Below, in pieces: positions 13,482 to 23,831 of a DNA stretch of 64,000 nucleotides. Under the pieces are notes generated by a model. The model had not been told where the DNA came from. It did not search any database and saw only the letters and a list, made by a program, of their open reading frames with translations. Within the stretch, counting starts at the first letter, position 1. The number at the start of each line of letters is the position of its first letter. Both the position numbers and the translations under genes were made by a program. The stretch is from positions 186,001 to 250,000 of the forward strand of contig NOKP01000029.1 in NCBI GenBank assembly GCA_002682825.1. The letters run 5' to 3'. Origin of the DNA: Neonectria sp. B-13 (taxonomy: Eukaryota > Ascomycota > Sordariomycetes > Hypocreales > Nectriaceae).

Positions 13482-15302
13482 GATGGACGACAACAAACAG
13501 GTGATGAGATGATGATGATGATGGTCTGGGGAGATTTGCCAGCTGAAATCCAAGGCAAATAAACAAGGAAAAAAAGAGGCAGAGCCAAGCCAAGTCACGA
13601 GAGGACAGAGGGAAGAAACGAGATGAAGCACGCACGCCAATGAGACAGCTGGCTCTGTCACGATAGCACGCATGCACTGGCTTTATCACCACGAGCCAAA
13701 AACGAGGCGCAAAAGACGAAGCCCCCTCCCCGGAAAACGGGGAAAAAGAGTGGACACGCACACTTCGGTGCTTCGGCGGTGACAAAACTTGACACCTCAC
13801 ACCTCACGCACTCCGTTGTTCAACTCACCTTACCGTTGCAAGGGCGCAATTCCCACTTGTTCGTTGACCGTGGTGGCACGCCGTCACTCAGGCCGCCAGC
13901 TTCCGGTTCGTGCGCTTCAGCCCTCCAGAAGCGGAGACGCCCCTCGATTGGAGCGCTTCAGGGCGACAAAACTGCCGTAGTTGGTTTTGGCCAGCTTGTC
14001 CCCGTCCCAGGTTCCCAGTCCCCGCACAACACGAGACCCGCCCCCCGGCCGTGGGAAAGGTATAGGACCGCTTGGGAACGTGGCGTGAGCATCCGTTGGT
14101 TGGTGCTTCGCCAGTAGCAAGCCAGTGGACGCCCTGATCGGGAGTTCTGGGCTTTCCACCAGTCACGGAGGATGGATGGAGGGGATGGCATTTTGGACAT
14201 CTCCCAGCTGGCGTAAAGTGCCAATTGACAGCACGACGGGACTTGTTCCGTTGTCTGGGAGCCGCTGTGGGGGTCTCTGAAGGCATGGGGGGCCCCGGAT
14301 CACCGACAGGACATGCCATACCGTCGATTGATATGCCACAATAATCATGCACGAAAGACGTACAGACCGAGGACAGGTAGACACACATACGGATAGGTAG
14401 TCTAGACACACAAACACCATCACCCAGTTCGGCAACTGACCCGCCAACAGAGTTCTAGCATCAACTCCATGTCCATGCCACGACCATGACCATGACCATG
14501 ACCAACACCATGACCATGATCGGGCGGTGGAGTCTCTCTCTGTTCTCCACAAGGCTAGCCAAGCCCTTTTGACTTCCCCCATCGCCATCCGTTCCCTTGA
14601 TTGATCATGAGTCGCTGAGGTGATGATTCTCGCGTCCTGTTCCGCGCCCGGCCCCACGTCGCACAATCGCGACTCGCGACAATCCCCCAAACGGCAGTGT
14701 CCTCCGAAAGACCCGCCCGCCAACACTCCTCTCCGGTGTCCGGCCTTCCCCTTCCCCCTCCCCCTTCCCCCTCATCAAAAGACCCATGCGGGGAAGCTGG
14801 GAGTCCCCTCTGCCTCGTGCTTTTTGCCTTCTCTGTCTAGTCTTCCTTTTTGTTTTTTTCTCCCCCGCTTGAGAAAAAGAGAGAGACAGAGCCGCGGCCT
14901 CCTCCCGAGAGTGGAGTCGCGTGTTCGGGGCGGAGAATTCCAAGAGTCCTTGCCTACTGACCTGACAGCCCGACAAAGCTACTGTCGCAATGGCCTGTAC
15001 AGAATGGAGACACGGCCCATGGGGTGCGCATGGGTGTTATGGGGACAATGGAGCCCCGTATGGGGTACGGGTTGGGAGTTGGGAGACGGGACTTGCGTGA
15101 TGCGACGCGGAAACCTGGGATGGGATGTGATATGTTTAAAAGGCCGGGGCATCGCCGCTTCTTGAACTGAGGATTTCTGTTTGGTTACTGACATCTGTGT
15201 TTGGCAAGCCTTGGTCTGGGTCCGACAATCCTCATTCTCAAGAGTTGGGTCGTTTCCGTTGTGTGTATCCAACAAGCAACGACATATTAGTCCTCCGCCA
15301 TC
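13482..15302. promoter_or_regulatory. Shared intergenic region between GH51 gene and sugar transporter
   Basis: This 1.8-kb segment separates two divergent genes and must hold both promoters. It includes an ATGACC-type tandem repeat (about 14483-14519) and a pyrimidine-rich tract at 14740-14870. Open frames here show no known domain. No specific regulator site is claimed. Confidence 0.5.
14483..14519. repeat. Short tandem repeat, ATGACC units
   Basis: The hexamer ATGACC is repeated about five times with one interruption (ACCAACACC). It lies in the promoter region between the GH51 gene and the transporter. Confidence 0.8.
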
Positions 15303-17134
15303 ATGGCTCTCCCACCCAAGTGGTACCAGTTCCTGGTGAGCGTCTTCGCCTCGCTGGGTTCTCTCCTGTACGGTTACGACCTGGGAGTCATCGCCGAGGC
15401 CATTGCATCCGAGAACTTCGCGCGCACCTTTGGCGACAACCCCGATGAGATGTACGTCGTCGCTTACTACAAACCGTTGATCCAAACTAACATTGCACAG
15501 CGGAGCCGTCGTGTCCATTTTCACCGGAGGCGCCTTCTTCGGCGCCATGTTCGCCGGCCCCACCGGCGACCGTCTCGGCCGGAAGTACACCATCCTCATC
15601 GGCGCCTGCATCTTCCTCGTCGGCGGCGCCCTACAGACCGGAGCCCAGAACATCAAGTACCTATACTCGGGACGATGCCTCGCCGGAGTTGGGTGAGTTC
15701 TAACTTTCCTGACATGAAAATGTTGTTGTGCCAGGACTGACACCTTGCAGCGTTGGCTTCCTCACCATGATCGTCCCCCTATACCAGGCCGAGCTGTGCC
15801 ATCCCAGCATCCGAGGTAGAGTCACGGCTCTGCAGCAGTTCATGCTGGGCGTCGGTGCTCTAGCCGCCGCGTGGATCTCATATGGTACTTATTCCTTATT
15901 CCTTATATCATGTTCCCCACATACCCACTATGGTACCAAAACACCATAAAATACCCAGTAGCATACCAAAACACCACGAAAATACCTACAAGCCCAGTAT
16001 CGTATCAAAACCATGGAAATACTAACCTATACCCCCCAGGCGCCTACATCGGCTTCGAACCCAATGACTCCCGCCAGTGGCGCGTCTCCCTGGGCATCCA
16101 GCTCATCCCCGCCGGCATCCTCGCGCTGCTCATCCTCTTCTTCCCCGAGTCCCCCCGCTGGCTGATCGACAACGGCCGCGTCGAGGAGGGCCTGAAGACG
16201 CTGGCCCAGCTGCACGCCAACGGCAACACCGAAGACGCCTGGGTGCGCGCCGAGTTCGACCAGATCCAGGAGACCATCACCGTCGAGCACGAGCACGAGG
16301 CCAAGAGCTACAGCGAGCTCTTCACCGACAAGAGCAGCTTCCGCCGTCTATTCCTTGCCTGCGCGCTTCAGGCAAGTGTACAAATGACTGGAGTTTCGGC
16401 CATTCAATATTATTCAGTGCAGATCTACGCCAAGATCGGCATCTCTGGCACCGAGACGTTGCGGTACCAGGCCATCTCGTCCGTCATCGCCCTGGTGGCG
16501 CAGTTCCTGTGCATGATGTTCATCGACAAGTTCGGCCGCCGCTGGCCCCTTATCCTGGGCAACTTGGGCAACTGCGGGTGCTTCATCATTGCTACAATCC
16601 TGCTTGCCAAGTTCCCGCCGACCCCCGAGAACCAGAACCACGCGGCCGCCTGGGGCTTCATTGCCATGACCTGGCTGTACAACTTCTCCTTCAGTGCCAC
16701 CTGCGGTCCTCTCTCGTGGATTATTCCCGCTGAGATTTTCGACACCAAGACCCGGTCCAAGGGCGTCTCCATCGCTACCATGTTGTCCTTTGCCTTCAAC
16801 ACCATGATCGGCCAGACCACGTCCGTTGCCCTCGACGACGAGCACGGCATTGGCTGGAGATGGTACATTCTCTTCATCGTAAGTTCCATTTATTTCTCTC
16901 CTTTCCTTTCAACTCACTCACATCTCCCAGGTCTGCAACTTTACCAACGCTGTCTTCTTCTGGGCCATTCTCCCCGAGACCGCCAAGCGACCCCTCGAAG
17001 AGATGCGCTACCTCTTCACCGAGGCACCCCTCTTTGTGCCCACTATGGACACCAAGAAGTTCCAGGCCGGCATGGATCTGGAGCGCAGAGTCGAAGAGGT
17101 CGAGCAGAAGCAGGGCATTGCCCATGTTGCTTAA
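15303..17134 (+). CDS. MFS sugar transporter (hexose/pentose permease family)
   Basis: Five exons (15303-15451, 15501-15692, 15751-15884, 16040-16878, 16931-17134) give 505 residues in a consistent frame. It is a 12-helix major facilitator of the sugar-porter family in the plasma membrane. Family signatures are YGYDLGVIAEAI in helix 1, GDRLGRKYTILIGA after helix 2, GVGFLTMIVPLYQAEL with HPSIRGRVTALQQFMLG, PESPRWLIDNGR before the central loop, DKFGRRWPLILG, IIPAEIFDTKTRSKG and PETAKRPLEEM at the end of helix 12. The substrate cannot be fixed from sequence. Divergent placement from an arabinofuranosidase makes arabinose or a related sugar an attractive guess. The third intron (15885-16039) is long and contains ACC(A/T)-rich imperfect repeats. 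Confidence 0.93.
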
Positions 17135-17354
17135 GACGTGATAGCGAGTGGTGGTGTGTCGTCTTACATCGACGACACGCATCATCATTAGTCTCAAATA
17201 TGCTATTTGTTGCGCCATCTTATGACTGCAAGCAGCTTGTTAAATATACCCACATTACATGATGCATTGCCTCTTTATTATTATACTTGGTAGACGTCTT
17301 GGTCCTTATCGTCATTGTGTACATATGTGAAATAGGTTAACACCATGATAGCCC

Positions 17355-17459
17355 ATTAAAGGGTCCACCGACATCAAGTCATAAGCAACTTTCTAAAAAC
17401 GCAGCAATCTTATCCCTCATCCTATTTAAAACCCCTCCTTCAACCCAAAAGTGCCCTGC
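17355..17459 (-). repeat. Diverged duplicate of the 3' end of the alpha/beta hydrolase gene
   Basis: About 105 bases here align with 20093-20199, which is the last coding segment and 3' flank of the hydrolase gene. The minus strand still reads AGHFWVEGGVLNRMRD and ends in a stop a few codons later, against AGHFWVEEGVLNRMRD in the intact gene. Many of the differences are T here where the intact copy has C on the plus strand. Similarity ends abruptly on both sides. It is a partial duplication, in the same orientation as the source gene. Confidence 0.8.
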
Positions 17460-17484
17460 AGACCTCCCCAAGGCCCTGACGCGC

Positions 17485-17770
17485 ATGGACAGACTTTGGG
17501 CCCTAGATGCAAACAACTTCCCTGAGACTTGTGTGGGCAATGCTGAGCTCTGCTCAATTTTCGCTGAACTACTGGAGCGGCAATACGGGGCTAAACCCGA
17601 CGAGAAAGTGTGAGCTGTTTAGGAAGAGGGCTGTGCCTTTCTCAAAGCAGTCGGAGGTCATGCTGGCATCCAAAGATTTATCAACACCATGTACGCGCGT
17701 TTCCCTAAGGCTGATACTTCATTGGTATGAATCTTCGCGGAGCGCCACCCATTGTCCCATGCAATAATGC
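17485..17770 (+). pseudogene. Unidentified gene remnant with three in-frame stops
   Basis: One frame starting at ATG 17485 (MDRLWALDANNFPETCVGNA...) stays coding-like through TGA 17611-17613, TAG 17620-17622 and TGA 17728-17730. The middle section reads FLKAVGGHAGIQRFINTMYA. Each stop is one C-to-T change from a sense codon (CGA, CAG, CGA). Because protein-like sequence continues in the same frame past every stop, point mutation rather than frameshift is the likely cause. I do not recognise the family. Confidence 0.5.
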
Positions 17771-17924
17771 ACCCACTCCTTTCCGACTTCCCTAGGATAC
17801 CACTGCATCTCTGTCACCTCTCACCAAGGATCCGTTTACTACCTAAGCGTAGGTATATAACAACCCTAATAGAATGTCTTTAGTAATGTGCTAGTAAGGC
17901 TCCTTAGGGCTCAAGATTTTAGTA

Positions 17925-19352
17925 CTAATACCTTTTTACTTTTTTATTATTTATACTAATACTAAAGCTAACAAAGAATAATATTATGTCCTCTGCCCGC
18001 CCTGTGGAGACCATGTTAAAAAACGGGCCTCCTCTGGTAGGTTTGTGTAACGAAGTCTTGTACCTCTGGCATAGGCTTGAAGGGTGACTTCGTCCGTGAC
18101 CACATCGCAGAACATAGACGCGCAAAACGTTCCGCCGCTCGAACCCCATTTCTTTTGTCTTCGAACATAAGCTATCCGAGCCATCTGCAGCTGGTTCTTC
18201 AACCGGGCTAGTAAGCGGTGAGGCAAAGGCAAATCGGATGCTGTGTCTCTCTGGTGTATCAGGAATGGGGATATATGGATTAATATGGTCATCGCCCACA
18301 TAAAATGAATACCGATTGCCTTGAAGTGTTTCTGGATCAATATAGTGAACAAAAGCACCAACCCTGACCCTGTTTTCGGGAGTAATAGTTCGGGTTGGAG
18401 CAAAGAAACGTAGTGGCTTTTCTGGAAGCGCACTGCGCTGTGCAGCAGAGAACAGAGCACGAACAAGTGTCCGTGGGGTTCCAATGCGAGCCCCCACTGG
18501 GAGTGAGATAGCATTGATATCTGGCCATCTGTTCAAAGCATCCACGAACTTACGACATATGGCGGTTGCTTCATCGTAGGTAAATCCTGCCTTCTTAAGG
18601 TGGAGGAAGACCCGAGTGTCTTGTTCCTGTCTTACATGGAGTTCCCAAGCGCCTGGAATAGCCGAGGAAGATGGTCGTTCAATGATCTCAACTTGGTAGT
18701 TTCGCCCTGGTTGTCGATTAAGTTTTTCGTACGGAGGAGCATTTCAAAAGTTTAGTCCTAAGAAAAAGCAATTATGCTATTAGCCCTAGGCTAAATACAC
18801 TAAGTACTTTATATCTTTATCTATTAGCTAAGGCCTGCAAAGCTTTTGGTGTGCTCCTCCGTAGACAAAGGCAAATGGGCCTCTATCGCTATCGTCCATG
18901 TGCGCCAAGGCCGAGGAAAGTCCAGGTGCGGTTTCAGGTTGAGGGAGTATTATTCCTTGGAGCATCTCTTTAACCTTCTTCTCATACTGTCCTTCTGTAG
19001 AATTAAGAGCATTTAAACTGGAGACATATGTTTTTGGAATTCCTAAGGACAGGAGAACTGAGAGAACAGTGGGTGCGGCAGATGGGTCAGCAGTAAGAAC
19101 CGAAGGAACAGTGGGCATAGTAGATAGGCCGGCGGTGAGAACCGAAGGAACAGTAGGCGTAGCAGATGGGCCGGCGGTAGAGGGACTCATGACTGCATCG
19201 GCGAAGTGTTTCCTCTTGCGAGCGCGTGTGGAGGGTGGAAGGCGAGGGGAATCGTCGGCGGTCGGGGACTCATATTGTGCAGCAATATTACTGGATGCCC
19301 TTACTGCAGCTGCTCGGCGCGGTCTAGGAGTGCGGGTTCCAGAGGGCGCCAT
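17925..19352 (-). CDS. Uncharacterised protein, probable two-exon gene
   Basis: Two minus-strand coding blocks probably belong together. The first (19352-18828) starts MAPSGTRTPRPRRAAAVRAS, is Ser/Pro/Thr-rich, carries a 14-residue repeat (TVPSVLTA... units) and ends ALAHMDDSDRGPFAFVYGGA before a stop. The second is open from about 18743 to 17925 and reads PYEKLNRQPGRNYQVEIIER, then RVFLHLKKAGFTYDEATAIC and VGAFVHYIDPETLQGNRYSF. The AT-rich 18757-18835 gap looks like an intron and has a good acceptor (TTTTTCTTAG), but I see no clear GT donor. The gene may therefore be split or damaged. No known domain is recognised. The gene lies inside the 17.4-20.1 kb island. Confidence 0.4.
19069..19180. 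repeat. 42-base in-frame tandem repeat
   Basis: Units beginning GTGGG(T/C) and ending GAACCGAAGGAACA recur at a 42-base spacing, about 2.7 copies. On the minus strand they encode 14-residue repeats (TVPSVLTA followed by six variable residues). The period is a multiple of three, so copy-number change would keep the frame. Confidence 0.8.
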
Positions 19353-20111
19353 CTAGAAGGCGAGTGGACACAAACGATGATATGCAGATACGATAGCGGC
19401 GGCGACGATAGGACGGGAAATTTGCAGACAATGTCTACAGCGATGAGAACGAAAATGGCAATGGCAATGGCGATGGCGAGAACCAGACGAGAAAAGTTCC
19501 TGGGAAATGTCTGGGAATTTCTTCCATGCACTCCTAACCAAAGCCCTGTATGCCGAACTCTTGAAGAGTAACTGGGGGAGCATCAAAGGGAATCATCTTA
19601 GACAGAGATCCCAAATTTCTCAAGGACCTTTGATAGGAAATATAGAGCGTTTAGGATGAGTCTTCTTATGTCTACAGCATGGCATCCCTAAACGAATTGG
19701 GTCTTTTAACGCCATAATCAGACCATGGACGAGGGAAATGCTTGGGCGCTGCCTCGCCGACCAACAACCACCAGTCCACGACGCACCCTAGAAGGAACGA
19801 TTGGGAAACGGGTTCTGAGCAAAGTTGCCCGAACAGTGGACAGGAGGAATAAGGAACCTATAGGTAATAGGTTATACACATTTTATTTTATACTTTCTCC
19901 AGTCTACCTTTGCGAGAGCCTGAAGACGCTCATGTCCCTCCCTTGCGGCAATTCCAGTTGGGGCAGTTGGGTGTTTCTCTCTATCACCAGCTTAGGTCGC
20001 CCTCACTCACACAATATCACAGCGCTCCACCTAATTAAGATATAAAATATCTAGCAATAGAACTACTAAAACTCCTTCAATAACTGTGCTACATTAAATA
20101 GTCCACTGACA
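19353..20111. other. Intergenic, partly AT-rich, no supported gene
   Basis: An imperfect GCGATGG/GCAATGG repeat occurs near 19455-19480 and AT-rich sequence at 19860-20100. A 106-codon frame at 19725-20045 shows no recognisable domain. This forms the right part of the accessory island. Confidence 0.4.
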
Positions 20112-21449
20112 TCAAGTCTTGAGCAACTTTTCTGCAAACACAGCAACCTCATCCCTCATCCTATTCAAAACCCCCTCCTCGACCCAAAAGTGCCCCGCCG
20201 AAGACACCTCGTGGGCCTGGAACTTGGACCCCGGCCGCTCCTCCAGGCGCTTCGCCCACCCCCGCAGCTTGTGCGCCGCCACGAAGACGTCCGTGTCTCC
20301 GAAGACCGCCAGGGTTGGATTGCGGACCAGCTTCTCCTCCGCCTCGGCGTGCTGCGGGTCCTTGTTTTTGACCAGCGCCGTCGGGACCAGCGACATGGTG
20401 GCGAGGTGGGTGACCAGGCCCTGGAGTGGCGATATCAAGAGATAGGCTGTAGTGGGCGTAGTGAGGTTTGGGATGACGGTGAGTTGCTCATCCGGCTGCG
20501 GCTGTGGAGGAGTAACCTCGCGATCTTGGCTGTCCACCGGTGTGTGAAACAGCCTCTGGCTATGTCGTCCCGACCTCCTCCTCGCCATGAAATCATGAAC
20601 ACCTCGGCGTATCTTATCCTCAGCATCAAGCGAGAAGCTCCGCCGGCCACCATGGCTTTCGTGGCTCTTCCGAGGACTCCCTCCCTCGTCGCCTCCAATC
20701 CTAACGCGCCGCTTGCTCGGGCTTCTGATCCCACGCTCCATCATGATCTCCCGAGCACTTGCCAGCACGACGTTCTGCTGCTCGGCCAGGTGCTCGGCTC
20801 GGAGACGAACCTCGGCGGCGTCGGAGCCGGCGAGCGGGGACGCAAACGGCTGAAGTATGGCGTACAACGGGGGCATCTGGTTGGTGATCATGGCGCCGTA
20901 CGAGTAGCCCCCCATGAGGAGAACTGGGGGGACAGGCAATGAAGCCGTCGCGATGGGAGCATCAAACGGGCTCAACGTGTCCGGTGAGGAACCAGGTCCA
21001 TCTGCGGAATGCGGGCGGAAAGGATCGAGGTAGTGGACGTAGTAAATGAGAAAGGCCACCATGGTTGCATAGTCGTCGCGCTCGGGTTTCGAGGTCCACG
21101 ATGTTCGCCCTGCCGAGCCGTTGGCTCCCCTGTGCGTCATAGTTAGCAATTGTCTCAGTGTAATAGAAGGGTCGAGCTCATGAGTCTGCCAGACCTACCG
21201 AAAATTAAACGTCCCAACCAGAAATCCCTTTCTCAGCAACTGCCCGGCGACGGCATCCAGCACCGGATCATCGTAGCACCCGCCAAAGGGCGCGTACGGG
21301 TGGGCAATCACAGCGGCATGGCGCTGCCACGGCGGGGCGCGGGGATTGGCAGCCAGCGACAGCGGATGGTAGACGCGGCAGTCGAGGGTGAGGCCGTCGT
21401 GGATGCTGGGCAGCGTGAGCGTGAGGGTCGGTTCGGGGAGAGTCGTCAT
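20112..21449 (-). CDS. Alpha/beta hydrolase
   Basis: Two exons (21449-21199 and 21129-20112) give 422 residues. The N-terminal strand and turn (VIAHPYAPFGGCYDDPVLDA, then GFLVGTFNFRG) and the nucleophile elbow GGYSYGA, with Ser160, define an alpha/beta hydrolase. The remaining triad residues are probably Asp in VFGDTDVF and His in AGHFWVEEG near the C-terminus. Between elbow and acid lies a basic, Ser/Arg-rich insertion (about residues 200-270, RSPSKRRVRIGGDEGG and RRSGRHSQ) that is unlikely to be part of the core fold. It lacks a signal peptide and so is probably cytosolic. The substrate is unknown. The last ~30 codons are duplicated at 17355-17459. Confidence 0.85.
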
Positions 21450-22129
21450 TGTCGCCGCGTCATGGCATCTTGCGGGGTTCCGCCTCGATGCCGCGATGCC
21501 TTTGCGTGGAGTTGCAATGGTTGTTGAAGCGATGATGCAGTCGAGAGGAGAGTTGATGAAGTAGTGGTGGTTATCGATAAGAGAGCCGAGGATAGCTACG
21601 TAATTGGTTCGGGCACGGACGGGGCTCCAGGGTAGCTAGTTTCCTACGTCATCCGGGGTGCATTCGGCATTGCATCGCACAGTGGATGCTCTTCAGACTT
21701 CGACTTGAGACAGATGAGGGGCAGTCACACAGGATTCTCTTTTCACGGGTCAAATGGCCCGAGAGACCATATCCGGCTTCTCAATGCAACCAACTGCATC
21801 TGAAACCACCTTGGGAATCAATGCTCGGTGCCATTCAGCGAGCGAATTCACTCCGTTGGTGGTCCGTATTTCGTACAGGCTACTACAGGCTACTACTACA
21901 GGCTGCAGTTAACAACATGCAACCAACGCGCAGAGAACATCCAACAGGGCTGTGCGCTGTCAGGCCGACTCCAGTAATAATCACGACATGGTTCATGGGA
22001 TCTCTCCCGAAACACCACGTGATTGATGATATATACACATCTCCCTGAGTTGCTGCCTTGAGATGCTCAGACTGCTTCTCCCAACCCGCATCCTGGAGGA
22101 CTACACATCCACACGTTAAACATGACAAC
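21450..22129. promoter_or_regulatory. Intergenic region between divergent hydrolase and repeat-protein genes
   Basis: This 680-base spacer separates two divergent starts (21449 minus, 22130 plus). No coding sequence is supported; it should contain both promoters. Confidence 0.45.
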
Positions 22130-23552
22130 ATGGCATCGTCCTCCGCCATGCAGACTCAAACAACCCCTGCCAGCACTGCTCCGGAAGGCCGGAAAAGAGC
22201 CTTCTTCGGCAGCTTGACCCGCGAGCAACGGGCCGGCGCCGAGAGATTGCCGCCCGACTTCCTCGAGGACCTGGTGCTGACCTGGCCGGGGCTGGACGAC
22301 GACGTGATCCCGGACGGCCCGAACAAGGATTTCCTCTCCAACCTGACGCAAGCACAGCGAGCAAACGCGCAGAGACTGCCTCCGGAGCTGCTCGGCAAAG
22401 CGGTCCCGAGGTGGGAGACGCAGACACAGGCGCTGCTCAAAGAGGGCGTCCGCGCCAAATCAACAGCCGCCGACGACTTCTTCTCCCGCTTGTTTCCCGC
22501 CGAGCGACTAGGTATGGAGAAAGTCCCTCCGGCCGCGTTCAACGACATTGCGCAGAACTGGCCGCGGGGCCAGATCCAGGAACAAGTCAAACCGGGATTC
22601 GGCACTACAGACTCGTTCCTCGTCAAGTTGACCCCGGGGCAGAGAATAGCCGCCAAGGAGCTGCCAGCCGCGAGACTCGCAGACATACTGCGTGTGTATT
22701 CACAGTCAGCCACTCCGCCACCTCTTCATATGCGTATCAAGCTCGAACAAGAGATGCGGATCGAGCTGAACCAGCACCAAGAGCCTCCGCTGCCCAACAA
22801 CACTACCCCGCAAGTCTTTGGCCAGCTGATGGATCTGCAACGGAGGATCAAACGTGAGGAGCGGTTGGTCGCCATGCAACACGGCGTTGCCACGCCCCAG
22901 CAACAGCAGGGGGTAAATATGCTGCAACAGGAGCAGCACAAAATAGACAGCACGTCGCTCTCATGAATTATGTCCTCTACTCTCGCATGCTAATAGATGC
23001 AAATCTCCAGGGACGTATCCGGGTTCGTTGGCCATGATACAACAACGGTGGCGGCAATTCGAGCGGCAGCACGCGAGGCAGCTCGAGATTGAGCGACTGG
23101 AGGAAGAACAGAAACGCGACTTTGTAAGTCCGACAATTCGCTACCCTTAGATTGTTCTCTCATTAACTAGCCTACAGCCATTGTCTCGGTCTAAGCAGTT
23201 GCGGTCTTATGCACAAGCCCACTTCGCCATCAGGCTCAATTCTTACCAAAACGAGCAGCGTGCACAAGCTCTATTCGAAGAGGAACTCGCTCTGTACCAG
23301 AGGCAGCAACGTGCAAAACACTTCAAGGCTTTTATGGCCAAGGAAATCGCTATTTACCGGCAGCAGGAGGAAGAGCGAGAGTCCGATATCAGAAGCACTG
23401 TAAAGACCGAGACAAGTGTCTCGAGCCTGGGGAGTTATGAGGATAAAACAACTGATAGAAGCTCGTCAAACGCCCTGGTAGAGAACCGGGTTCGCGGGAA
23501 ACGCCCTTCCGCTTTTGACGACCTCAAGATTCCGAAAGGGAAAAAACGCTAA
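22130..23552 (+). CDS. Uncharacterised protein: four-fold repeat plus Gln/Glu-rich coiled coil
   Basis: The first coding block (22130 to about 22911) contains four copies of a ~30-residue unit at residues 25-52, 68-95, 117-145 and 163-190. The pattern is F(F/L)xxLTxxQRxxAxxLPPxxL followed by a hydrophobic helix and often Trp. A Gln-rich coiled-coil region follows. Downstream blocks (about 23012-23123 and 23178-23552) continue the coiled coil (FERQHARQLEIERLEEEQKR, YQNEQRAQALFEEELALYQR) and end in a basic, NLS-like tail (KIPKGKKR). The intron 23124-23177 is clean. The preceding intron has a GTAAAT donor after a GGGGG run, a TGCTAAT branch site and a CTCCAG acceptor, but joining there is out of frame by one base. 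Without it the first block stops at 22966. No known family is recognised. Confidence 0.6.
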
Positions 23553-23831
23553 GTCGGGTAATTGGACTCTGTGCGAAGCTCTGGTAGGGACGAAATAGTC
23601 ACGAGAGAACTTCGGGAGGTTGTTCGTTCACTTTACAGCATCTATCTGTAATTAATAGTCAGGATGAAGGCCCTGAACCGTCTCTCCTTTCTGGTGTTGG
23701 ATTTGGTAGGTACCTAATGTGTGATGACTGCCGTGCAGCTACATATTCATTAGGTCAGGGTAGTAAATCGTTATTTGATTAGATGCAAGTCGTCTCTATT
23801 ATACATTTCTTAGTCCCCTAGCTCATCTCAT

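Noticed and set aside
14163..14976. Minus-strand frames of 123 and 187 codons between the GH51 gene and the transporter
   Set aside because: Composition is low-complexity (repeats of Trp/Ser or Gly/Glu from the ATGACC and purine tracts) and lies in a shared promoter.
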